Shown: positions 19,130 through 26,670 of the stretch, piece by piece | How positions within the stretch are numbered: position 1 is the first letter of the stretch | How the letters are laid out: the number at the start of each line of letters is the position of its first letter | DNA from: DATMNR01 sp963702765 | GTDB lineage: Bacteria; Chloroflexota; Ktedonobacteria; Ktedonobacterales; Ktedonobacteraceae | Assembly: GCA_963702765.1 (NCBI GenBank) | Contig: CAVPEB010000040.1 | Span: 1-64,000 of the forward strand | Length of the DNA: 64,000 nucleotides | Reading direction: 5' to 3' | Translations under genes and position numbers: made by a program | Notes under the pieces: generated by a model | What the model was told of the DNA's origin: nothing | What the model saw: only the letters and a program-made list of their open reading frames with translations | Database searches by the model: none

Positions 19130-19524
19130 TCTAGCATTGCTGACAACACTCTAAGCATAATCAATCTCATAGGAGAGAGTGTATACAGTGCTTTCGGCTA
19201 CCAGAGCCAACAAATAAAGATGAGGTTTCAAGAAGCTCCGATAAGATGAGCAGTTGGAAGTTCTCTACAAAAATAAACAACATTGATAGGATGAAAGGAT
19301 TGTATGAGAAACCGGGGAAAGGCAGTCTAGCTTTTTGTGAAAAGGGATTATTCGTACCTCTTCCCGGATATTTGTAAACCTTATGAATACGCCACCTGCT
19401 GACTGAACATCACAAAACTAATCAGAAAGATCCCCAAACGAAGTTCGTGATATATAATAGCAATCTTAGAATACCACTCAGAAACCAGATAAGCAAGAAA
19501 TATAATCCTTCATACTCAACAATA

Positions 19525-19542
19525 TTGAGACTACATTGTGAT
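19525..19542 (+). promoter_or_regulatory. 18-bp TGTGA direct-repeat operator (copy 5)
   Basis: TTGAGACTACATTGTGAT lies about 100 bases before the receiver gene and fits the TTGWGA-N6-TGTGAK pattern. Apart from this site the 19130-19644 gap holds nothing that I can identify. Confidence 0.45.
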
Positions 19543-19644
19543 ACCCACAACTTCCATTGTTAACGTCTATCACTTACAATCATACTAATGTTTCCCTAAC
19601 TATATTCCGCATTGGGAAAGTGTACAATAGACGAGGATGAATTC

Positions 19645-20034
19645 ATGCCCCAAAGTATAGACAAAACAGCTAACTCATCGATCATGGTTGTTGCAAGTGA
19701 CCCGAAATTTCTCAAATATTTAGAAATGGCACTGAAGCTTGAGTTTGAGCATGAAATTCTTTCTCTCACAAAAGGGAAAAGAGCACTTGAATTGTCCATG
19801 CATGTCAAGCCTGACCTCTTCATCATTGACTATCACCTTCTTGATCAGAGCGCACTTGAACTTTCCTCTCGGCTACACACCATCAATGCGCTTGAAAGCA
19901 TTCCCACTATAGTTCTTAATTCACCTGTTACATCCTGGAGCAAGCCTCAGCCATACAACCTCACCTTCCTCGCCCAGCAGTTCGCATTGGAAGATCTTTA
20001 TTCCGCTGTCAGCAAAAACCTTGGTCTATACTGA
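19645..20034 (+). CDS. stand-alone receiver-like protein
   Basis: The 129-residue protein (ATG 19645, GAGG site at -12) has the alternating beta/alpha pattern of a CheY-like receiver: SSIMVVASDPKFLKYLEMAL, then PDLFIIDYHLLDQSALELSS with the likely phospho-Asp at 62, then IPTIVLNSP. The acidic pair is only SD, and the usual Lys after the fifth strand is Gln (TFLAQQF). There is no output domain. It may receive phosphate weakly or act as a phosphorylation-independent switch. The neighbouring histidine kinase is broken, which leaves it possibly orphaned. Confidence 0.75.
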   Translation: MPQSIDKTANSSIMVVASDPKFLKYLEMALKLEFEHEILSLTKGKRALELSMHVKPDLFIIDYHLLDQSALELSSRLHTINALESIPTIVLNSPVTSWSKPQPYNLTFLAQQFALEDLYSAVSKNLGLY

Positions 20035-20056
20035 TGGTTAGCATGCTAGCGGGGAT

Positions 20057-20130
20057 CCAAGGGGCCTTGCAGGCCCCTTGGCGGGGTGTGGGGTGTCCCC
20101 ACTTCTCCTTCTCACCCCGCCGAAGGCGGC
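20057..20130. repeat. palindromic GC-rich intergenic element
   Basis: CCAAGGGGCC (20057-20066) pairs perfectly with 20072-20081 around TTGCA, followed by a G/C-rich stretch ending in the small palindrome GCCGAAGGCGGC. There is no T run, so it looks more like a REP-type repeat than a terminator, though it could end the receiver transcript. Confidence 0.5.
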
Positions 20131-20163
20131 ACAAGTTAAAAACATAATTCTTGATGATCATTA

Positions 20164-20212
20164 TTGTGACCCAAATGTGATACTCTTTCCCTTTTTGAGA
20201 GCAAGATGTGAG
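20164..20212 (+). promoter_or_regulatory. paired 18-bp operators, 31 bp apart (locus B)
   Basis: TTGTGACCCAAATGTGAT (20164-20181) and TTGAGAGCAAGATGTGAG (20195-20212) have the same order and spacing as locus A at 10539-10587. Each unit holds two TGTGA-like half sites one helical turn apart. Confidence 0.6.
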
Positions 20213-20464
20213 AAAAAGCAACTATTCTTCTAATAGACCTCAGGTGGTAATCTATAGTATAAGAAAACCAGCGAGGTCGATAGTGTAACGTGTTGTCGCT
20301 GATCGTCGCTTAATTCCTTACTAACAGCTTTTCAGGTTTTCATTGGAAACTTGAAAAGAGGAAGAAAGCAGACTACACAGCATTCAACACAACTCCAGGC
20401 ATATCACAAGGTTGTGAATGTGCCGGGCCGGAGAAGAAAGAGGGCGCGTGATGTGCCCTCTTTC
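20213..20464 (+). ncRNA. candidate structured leader with terminator-like hairpin (copy B)
   Basis: Homologous to 10588-10846. The internal stem 20328-20336/20350-20358 (CTTTTCAGG with CTTGAAAAG) differs from copy A at three pairs, and pairing is kept each time (C-G to U-A, U-G to U-A, A-U to G-U). It ends in a 10-bp hairpin 20436-20445/20455-20464 (GAAAGAGGGC...GCCCTCTTTC) just before the ribosome site of the phasin-like gene, as expected for attenuation control. Confidence 0.45.
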
Positions 20465-20487
20465 TCAAGACAGAAAGGTGCAAACAC

Positions 20488-20922
20488 GTGACAGACAAAA
20501 AGAGCAAAGAAACACACGAAACCCCCATGGAAGCTTTTAATGAAGCCAGCCAGGCACTGGCAGAGAGTCTTTCTGCCACTCAGGAACGCAATCTCAAGTA
20601 TGCCCAAAGCGTTTTCGAGAATACTATGGCGTTGCTCAGAGACCACGCAGAGAGTGCGCGTTCTACACTAAAGCAGTGGGAACAACAAGCACAGAAACAG
20701 CACGTAGATCCCAAAGTTGCCGAGAGTTACATGAGCATCTTCCAGGCACCTCTGACCGCTTATCAGAAGACACTTGAAGTAGTAGAGACCGCTTCACACG
20801 ATAGCATTGAAAGCTTCAAAAAGGCAGCCGAGAGCTTCGAAAAGGCCTTGCAACAGGGACGAGAGCAATTGGAGGAAACCGCCCGCAAAGCGCAGCGTAC
20901 CTTCACAGAATCCGAGAAATAA
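20488..20922 (+). CDS. phasin-like amphipathic helical protein (second paralogue)
   Basis: The 144-residue product starts at GTG 20488 after GAAAGGTG. It is helical throughout: EAFNEASQALAESLSATQER, NLKYAQSVFENTMALLRDHA, then YMSIFQAPLTAYQKTLEVVE and a Lys/Glu-rich tail. It shares the TQERN(L/V)K(Y/F)(A/V)QSVFEN core with the protein at 8675-9238, but has one copy of that unit instead of two. A granule-coating role is inferred from this pattern. Its long leader with paired operators suggests tight control. Confidence 0.7.
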   Translation: MTDKKSKETHETPMEAFNEASQALAESLSATQERNLKYAQSVFENTMALLRDHAESARSTLKQWEQQAQKQHVDPKVAESYMSIFQAPLTAYQKTLEVVETASHDSIESFKKAAESFEKALQQGREQLEETARKAQRTFTESEK

Positions 20923-21015
20923 TCAAGCATCAAACCTGATACATCATCAATAATGGCATGAAATGAATGAACCAATGTCTCTGCCTGGGCTGAACATGAT
21001 GATTTACACCTGATT

Positions 21016-21150
21016 CACGACCCTGTTGGGACCGATTGTGCTGATCAATACACGATTCTCGACCCGATTGGGATCGATTGTGCTGATTTGCAACATAACC
21101 CGGACACCCGTAGGGGCCGATTTATCGGCCCTCGCTGGCTTATTTGAAAA
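21016..21150. repeat. intergenic repeat cluster
   Basis: A direct repeat CGACCC-N-GTTGGGA-CGATTGTGCTGAT occurs at about 21016-21045 and 21060-21086. It is followed by a GTAGGGGCCGATTTATCGGCCC unit at 21110. Similar composites lie at 46088-46140 and 54887-54966, and a shorter GTAGGAGCCGATTTATCG lies at about 21499-21517. No coding is seen between 20923 and 21772. Confidence 0.6.
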
Positions 21151-21190
21151 CTCACTTCATGTGTGAACCATCAGTATCGCACCTTCATTG

Positions 21191-21218
21191 TCATCCTGAG
21201 CGCCAGCGAAGGATCTCG
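21191..21218. repeat. TCATCCTGAGC...GCGAAGGATCTCG dispersed repeat
   Basis: A 28-bp unit, nearly identical to those at 23539-23568, 53186-53255 (an inverted pair) and 59161-59192, with a partial reverse copy near 33431-33446. All are intergenic. Confidence 0.8.
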
Positions 21219-21772
21219 CACGGTGGACAGACCAGATGTTTGGCTACCACTACCACCTTCATTGTCATCTTGTCACATTGCCCCTTCAACACCCGATAGT
21301 TAGTCGAGATGTTTTGCCGCACCGAGCATAACAAGTGTGTGCTCTCCAATCCAGCCGCGTCTGCCAGATCCGCCAAATCCAATAACTGATGTTGAAACCT
21401 GATTACAAATCCTTTGTAGGACTTCTGAACGAATACGTTGCAATCAATGATGTAGCACGCACCACCGATAATGGCTTTTAACACAACAACGCAGGCTCCA
21501 GTAGGAGCCGATTTATCGTGCATCACCGTAGAATTATTGCCTTCGTGGATTTCATGATATCCCTCTATTTGTTAAACTTCATTATCGATACCATTTCGTG
21601 ATGTAGTAGTTGCACATATTGATAGTTCTGTGACGTTCATATGCTTTACTTGTACATGGGAAAAAGCGATCAAAGCGGAGACCGTTACTAGACATGGACA
21701 GTTTTCGATCAGCCTCGACCCACTTTCTTGTTGCGAAAGCGGCAATCAATGACAAGCAGGGAGGTGTTAGCT

Positions 21773-21901
21773 ATGCGTAATATATCTTATGGAGAAACCC
21801 ATTCTAGCGCAGTCAGACACGCCTCCATACCGCTCTCATTTATTGAGACAATGCTCATTGAGAGCAGGATGAAGACGGGAACGTCCAGACTGAGAGTATG
21901 A
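21773..21901 (+). CDS. possible small protein, 42 aa
   Basis: ATG 21773 follows a strong GGGAGGTG site. The frame encodes MRNISYGETHSSAVRHASIP and a further 22 residues with a short hydrophobic patch. I recognise nothing; the good ribosome site and the downstream terminator are the only support. Confidence 0.35.
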   Translation: MRNISYGETHSSAVRHASIPLSFIETMLIESRMKTGTSRLRV

Positions 21902-21963
21902 TTTGGACCTGAAGGGTTCACGAGGTAGCTCTGCACGAGGCCAGTCACAGAGAAGGACAGCTC

Positions 21964-22065
21964 ATGATTGGCAGCAAAGAGACACAGCTCAAGCAGGTTT
22001 CGGAGGAAGTGACTCGTAAAGCGCAGGAGAAGTTAAGCGGTAATCGTAGCAATTGTAAACGGTAG
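21964..22065 (+). CDS. possible small helical protein, 33 aa
   Basis: ATG 21964 follows GAAGGA. The product MIGSKETQLKQVSEEVTRKA plus 13 residues is an amphipathic helix that vaguely recalls the tail of the phasin-like protein (LEETARKAQ). It ends 18 bases before a strong terminator. It may be a small gene or a relic of a third paralogue. Confidence 0.4.
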   Translation: MIGSKETQLKQVSEEVTRKAQEKLSGNRSNCKR

Positions 22066-22082
22066 TCCCCAGTGATCATACA

Positions 22083-22125
22083 AGCGGACTGAATAGTGCC
22101 AATGTGCATTATTTAGTCCGCTTTT
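22083..22125 (+). terminator. Rho-independent terminator
   Basis: A 17-bp stem (22083-22099 with 22106-22122, two G-U pairs, beginning AGCGGACT) is followed by TTTT. It shows that a transcript ends here, which supports a short gene or RNA in 21650-22080. Confidence 0.85.
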
Positions 22126-22287
22126 GGATGTGTATAGGTAACACCTATTGTATAAATTCACTAGTGCTGTTCAGGAAAGAGGCTCCGTATGAGGTCAGCC
22201 GACAAAGAAGCTCTACATGAGGGCGTTACCGTAACAATCTCCTCTATCATTCACAATGAATATCCTATTGTAAGCCATTGTAAATTT

Positions 22288-22316
22288 TTTACAGCAATTT
22301 TAAAACAACGTATAAT
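22288..22316 (+). promoter_or_regulatory. sigma70-type promoter of the DUF5995 gene
   Basis: TTTACA (22288-22293) and TATAAT (22311-22316) are 17 bases apart in an AT-rich stretch. The start codon at 22478 leaves a leader of about 155 bases. Confidence 0.7.
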
Positions 22317-22477
22317 ATAAGCATGCTTTATTGCGAATAGCCTCTCCTGATGAATCCAATGCAGCCAGGTAATCTTACTTCAGCAAGTAAGCGCTTAACC
22401 ATTGCTTTGAAATGATCTCTCAGAGCCAGCCGCAGGTCACAAAACACTCTTGTAGTTAGCGAAAGGGGAAATGTACA

Positions 22478-23218
22478 TTGATAAACCAGGATCCACAAAA
22501 CTGTCAAAAAATCCTCGCATTGCTTGCAAATCGAACTACTCTTGCTAACATCCAGGAAGTCATACAAATTATGCAAAATCTTGACGCCATATTGCCTTCC
22601 AGCGATGGGTTGAAGTGGTTCAACCAGCTTTATTTACGTGTCACACAGGCAGTGTACGCGAAACAGCCTCCTGGCGGTTGGGATGACCAGGCATGGCTTA
22701 CCAAACTGGACATCAACTTCGGCAGGCTCTACTTCGACGCCCTTGCCAATTCATGTCTCGATCAAACAAAGGTGCCGCGTGCCTGGATGGCCCTGTTTGA
22801 ATCTCGTGACAACCAGAACATTGAGCGTGTACAATTCGCCCTGGCTGGAATAAACGCCCACATCAACCACGACTTGCCCCTTGCATTGGTGCAAACATGC
22901 AAAGACATGCAGACATCCCCACAACGTGACACTCGTGAATATAGCGACTTTGAGAACGTGAATAGTCTGCTTAGCGGAGTAATGCCCACGACCCTCAACG
23001 TGCTTGCAACAGGCATTCTTGGAGAGCTTGCGCAAGACACGGGCACTATTGGCCGCTTGCTCGCAATGTGGAGCGTGGAAACAGCTCGCGATACAGCCTG
23101 GACAAACGCGGAACTCCTCTGGGAGCTTCAAAATCTTCCCACATTAGTTGACAACTTAATGATGGTCATTGATCGCCTGTCAGGTCTTGCAGGGCGCGGC
23201 TTACTTACCACTGTGTAA
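22478..23218 (+). CDS. DUF5995 family protein
   Basis: The 246-residue protein shows the family pattern: GLKWFNQLYLRVTQAV, DINFGRLYFDAL, VPRAWMALFESRDNQNIERV and QFALAGINAHINHDLPLALV. The function of DUF5995 is unknown; the His-rich NAHINHDLP segment is its best-conserved feature. The frame starts at TTG 22478, nine bases after AAAGGGG; the ATG at 22471 is in another frame. It appears soluble and is transcribed alone. Confidence 0.85.
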   Translation: MINQDPQNCQKILALLANRTTLANIQEVIQIMQNLDAILPSSDGLKWFNQLYLRVTQAVYAKQPPGGWDDQAWLTKLDINFGRLYFDALANSCLDQTKVPRAWMALFESRDNQNIERVQFALAGINAHINHDLPLALVQTCKDMQTSPQRDTREYSDFENVNSLLSGVMPTTLNVLATGILGELAQDTGTIGRLLAMWSVETARDTAWTNAELLWELQNLPTLVDNLMMVIDRLSGLAGRGLLTTV

Positions 23219-23538
23219 GAGGCGTGAATGTGAAAATTTTCAAAAAGCTGATGGCCTGACCAATCTCACCGTCGTGGAGCCGCCCCAACTTTTCGTGCAA
23301 AGCTATTGCCAGTACGATGCATATTCAGGCGCACCCGACCAACATCTCGATGCCAGCGTCCAGTCGCGCACAAGCTCCGTGTATGATATCTTCATATATT
23401 GACCGAGACACCATAAAGCATTGTTATCGCCCACATCATGACTCACCTTTTGACGCTTAAGCACTGACTTCAACATATTCCTCCATCAGTCTAGGGGAGA
23501 CAAATCGGTCTCCAGTCTCATCCTAAGCCGCCCCTCTT

Positions 23539-23568
23539 GTCATCCTGAGCCGCAGCGAAGGATCTCGT
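23539..23568. repeat. TCATCCTGAGC...GCGAAGGATCTCG dispersed repeat
   Basis: Another copy of the unit at 21191. It lies in the 23219-23706 gap, which otherwise shows only a weak GGAGAC/GTCTCC hairpin and no gene. Confidence 0.8.
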
Positions 23569-23706
23569 GGCTCATCGTGAACCTTCCCAATACAACTCCC
23601 GGTTTAAGGAGAAAGAGTATGGTAAGAACATCATAGGCGAATATAATCACAATAGCGTCCTTACAGCACCTTGATGGCTGCAAGGACGCCTGACTCCTGG
23701 TGATCT

Positions 23707-25386
23707 CTAGCCGGTCACAGTCAACTCTACATATTTTGTAACAACCGCACCAGCCATGATGGTTGCTTTCTGACTTGTTGACGACAGGGAGCGCCTGGTG
23801 GTTATCAGAAATCCGGCGCTGGTTCGTCCCGCAGGGATAGTGACCGAAGGCGGTACGCTTGCTACAGTTGACTCACTACCAGGCAAAGGGAAATGTGTGC
23901 CTGGCTCTACTGCTGCAAGACCCACTAAGGTATCTGTTGGTACTGCTTGCACCAGAGTTACAGTCCCATGGCTTACACTCCCTCCTTGGATCGTGGAAGG
24001 TAAGACGGAGAGACTGTTCAGGATGCCCGCAATAACCTTTGGCTCTACAGTCAAAGTCGCAAACGCTGAAGTTCCAGAATAACTGGCCCAGATCTCGGCA
24101 TGAGCAGTTGTAAAAGGTATCTGAATTTGGGGGGTCGATACGATAACGAACCATGCTGGGTGATTCTGAGGGATGGTCAGTTGAGCTGGAACGGTTGCAA
24201 AACCTGGGGCGCTACTTATCAGGTCCACCATAACCGGGCCAGATAAGGAAGGGTGATCCAGGGTAACAATCGCAATGGAGCTATCCCCGCTAACAACCGT
24301 ATCAGGGGATAGAGCGACTTTGGAAATGGCCGGTGGAACCACTTCAACAGAGGTAGGAAGGGATTTGCCTGCATAGCTAGCATGGATGTTCACAAATTTG
24401 GGTGCAAAGGGAAGAGGGATCGCCGTTGTTTGCACGAGGACACTTGTGACCGTGGAACCAATGGGAACAGTGACTGTGGAAGGGACAGTAACCAATGCGG
24501 AGTCATCACTGGCTAACTGAATGATCACCTCAGCTTTTGCGGGCTTATCGATTGATATGAGTGTCGTTGAGCTATAGCCACAGGTTATCTTGTTTGGAGA
24601 ATAGAATGTGGCAAGATCTGGTAAAGGAAAAAGGTTGTCGCTTACAGGATTGAAGGTTGTTCCTACTGGAAAATGCGCGTTTAGGGAGGTGATAAAGGGA
24701 GTCCAGCCATCGGCGTTTCCGGTTAGGTTTGTATACGTTTTCGCAAGCGTATTACCGGCCTTTGTTATGATGTCATGCAAAGAGAATCCCAGTTGTGATT
24801 GCAGATAGTAGATGAAAAGAATACCGCAACCAAAGCTCACGAAGTTTCTATCGGTGTCTTCAATATGATCGACCCAGTCGGCCCTTGGTGAGTTGAGCCA
24901 CTGGTCAATTCTTACACCATAGCCGCCATTGACGGTAGCGGTATAATACCCTTCAGGGTGCAAAGTAGCTTCGCAAACAGTTGAGAGTGCCTCCCCCATG
25001 CTATTGTTCGCAATCCAGGTAGTGACCCCAGTTTTCTGATTCCGGTAGTCCATCAATATTTCGGCCATCTCGGCAACAAAGACGGCCCTCGTTGCAGCAT
25101 CTCCGTCGGAATAACCGGTAAATGGAACAATATTGATCTTATTGTCGCCCTGATATCCAAAGTTATCTCCCAGGCCAGCAATCGTGTCAATCACTATCGT
25201 GACACAATTCGATGGACCAAATCCTCCGGAAACGCCAAACATGTTCTCCAAAACCACAAGATCATTTTCACAGGTTTCGGCAAGGGCATTGGCATGTGCA
25301 ATCGCAGCTGCTTTATCGGCTGCATTAAGACCATCAGCATAGTTGTAACTGAAGTTTGTCGTTTGTGTAACGTTTGTCATATTCAT
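23707..25386 (-). CDS. large protein with N-terminal peptidase-like domain and three Ig-like repeats
   Basis: From ATG 25386 (AAGGAA site) the product has 559 residues. The first 260 form a globular domain (YNYADGLNAADKAAAIAHAN, VTIVIDTIAGLGDNFGYQGD, NSMGEALSTVCEATLHPEGY) reminiscent of surface peptidase domains but without HEXXH. Three roughly 95-residue beta repeats follow, each with a pattern VVxGxSxxxxVTLxxPxxxxxxVxL...VPxxxTVPxGxxxxxFxVxT, as in bacterial Ig-like adhesins. No signal peptide or anchor is visible, unusual for such repeats; export may be by another route or the true start may differ. Not named further. Confidence 0.8.
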   Translation of the reverse strand: MNMTNVTQTTNFSYNYADGLNAADKAAAIAHANALAETCENDLVVLENMFGVSGGFGPSNCVTIVIDTIAGLGDNFGYQGDNKINIVPFTGYSDGDAATRAVFVAEMAEILMDYRNQKTGVTTWIANNSMGEALSTVCEATLHPEGYYTATVNGGYGVRIDQWLNSPRADWVDHIEDTDRNFVSFGCGILFIYYLQSQLGFSLHDIITKAGNTLAKTYTNLTGNADGWTPFITSLNAHFPVGTTFNPVSDNLFPLPDLATFYSPNKITCGYSSTTLISIDKPAKAEVIIQLASDDSALVTVPSTVTVPIGSTVTSVLVQTTAIPLPFAPKFVNIHASYAGKSLPTSVEVVPPAISKVALSPDTVVSGDSSIAIVTLDHPSLSGPVMVDLISSAPGFATVPAQLTIPQNHPAWFVIVSTPQIQIPFTTAHAEIWASYSGTSAFATLTVEPKVIAGILNSLSVLPSTIQGGSVSHGTVTLVQAVPTDTLVGLAAVEPGTHFPLPGSESTVASVPPSVTIPAGRTSAGFLITTRRSLSSTSQKATIMAGAVVTKYVELTVTG

Positions 25387-25772
25387 TGTTCCTTTTCTTC
25401 TCAAGGCTATGAGCAGGTGATGCAGGAATATTGAAAGTCTTTCCTTTGCTCAGTTCACCTGCAAGCCAGGATGATCTGAAGCGAGAGTAAAGAGATGCTC
25501 TGCATCTTTCTTACAGGCAAGTGTACTCATTTTCACGCACCATAACTTGCGTAAGATTACCCATATTTGTCGTCGAGTGAAGTCATATTTGGGAGTGTAG
25601 TAGAATAATATGGAGTAGCTCGGACTTGATCAAGAAAACGGGACCCCTTTGCCTCTTGAGTTGCACCAGTGACAACCCAAAAAGGACAATTCACCCCACC
25701 CACCTTCTCCTCAGAGATCAAAGGGTCTGGCAGTCGTTTGTTGACGGAAACGAAACACCTTGAAGCTGGCTT

Positions 25773-26171
25773 CTACCGTCCCCAGCTGCCCAGGAGGCCA
25801 CCAATGCAGCCAGCTGCCATAATCAGGACCAGTGTGACCAGTGCCATCAGAACAGGACTCCCAAAGCCCATAGTTAAGATGCAGATGACAATGCCAACGA
25901 ACAGGCCAATGAGTATGCCATGCAGAAGAGGCTCTATTTCTACTGTGCGTGCAGCCCAAAAGGCACCACCAAATGTCAACAAGAAAAGCAGAATATATGT
26001 GCTCCAGGCAGAAACCTGCACGGCAATCTGGGCTTGATCCGATTGACTCCATACATGATTGGCGAGTACAGGTAAAACCAGATTGAGGATGATGACGAGG
26101 ATAACAACCAGAACGCCAATCAGCAAGACTCGACCCCACTGCATCTGCGAGAATTGGATTTTCAAATTCAT
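25773..26171 (-). CDS. small integral membrane protein, four helices
   Basis: The 132-residue protein starts at an ATG after a strong AGGAGGTG site and has four clear hydrophobic helices (VLLIGVLVVILVIILNLVLP; YILLFLLTFGGAFWAA; LLHGILIGLFVGIVICILTM; ALVTLVLIMAAGCIGGLLGS). It resembles TIGR04086-type small membrane proteins in layout, but I do not assign it. The gap 25405-25772 beyond it holds nothing that I can support. Confidence 0.8.
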   Translation of the reverse strand: MNLKIQFSQMQWGRVLLIGVLVVILVIILNLVLPVLANHVWSQSDQAQIAVQVSAWSTYILLFLLTFGGAFWAARTVEIEPLLHGILIGLFVGIVICILTMGFGSPVLMALVTLVLIMAAGCIGGLLGSWGR

Positions 26172-26367
26172 ATATCACACCTCCTGTTTGATCTAGTTGC
26201 TATACATAGGATGTTTCGCCCTACTTGCAAGGATACCCACAACCTCAGTGTTTTGTAGAGAAGGAGTAATGGCAATAGCAGAAAACACGCGGGTTGGTCG
26301 CTATTTCTCAAAATTATATCACCTGGGTCCATGGTTGAGTATCAAAGATGAGGTAAAAGGTACCCAT

Positions 26368-26505
26368 TTATGCTGATTCACAAACTAACCTGGACACCGT
26401 CGTACTTTGACCGTCTTCATTTGGATGTTCGAGTATGATGCGGGCATCAACCATGGTGAAACGCCAATTAATGGTGGCTTGAGCGAGGGTGTAAGGCAGT
26501 TCCAG
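26368..26505 (-). pseudogene. remnant of an IS630-type transposase C-terminus
   Basis: Read on the minus strand the DNA gives ELPYTLAQATINWRFTMVDA then RIILEHP and a stop at 26368. The TINWRFTxxDARIxL pattern is what closes IS630-family transposases. No start or catalytic part remains, so only a fragment survives beside the ISL3 element. Confidence 0.45.
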
Positions 26506-26670
26506 GGGAGGACAGCTGAGAAATTCAATCTACACCGCTGAAGGAAAGGGGAGTCTTAGAACTGATTACCTGAATACAGCAGCAAGCTTTGTTAAAATGT
26601 CTGAAACTGCACTGCTATTGATAACGAGAATATCCATCCTTATAAATGATGTAAATCACGGCTGTCAAGT

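Noticed and set aside
21191..21526. 111-codon minus-strand frame in the repeat-rich gap
   Set aside because: It overlaps two dispersed repeats, lacks a good ribosome site and resembles no protein.
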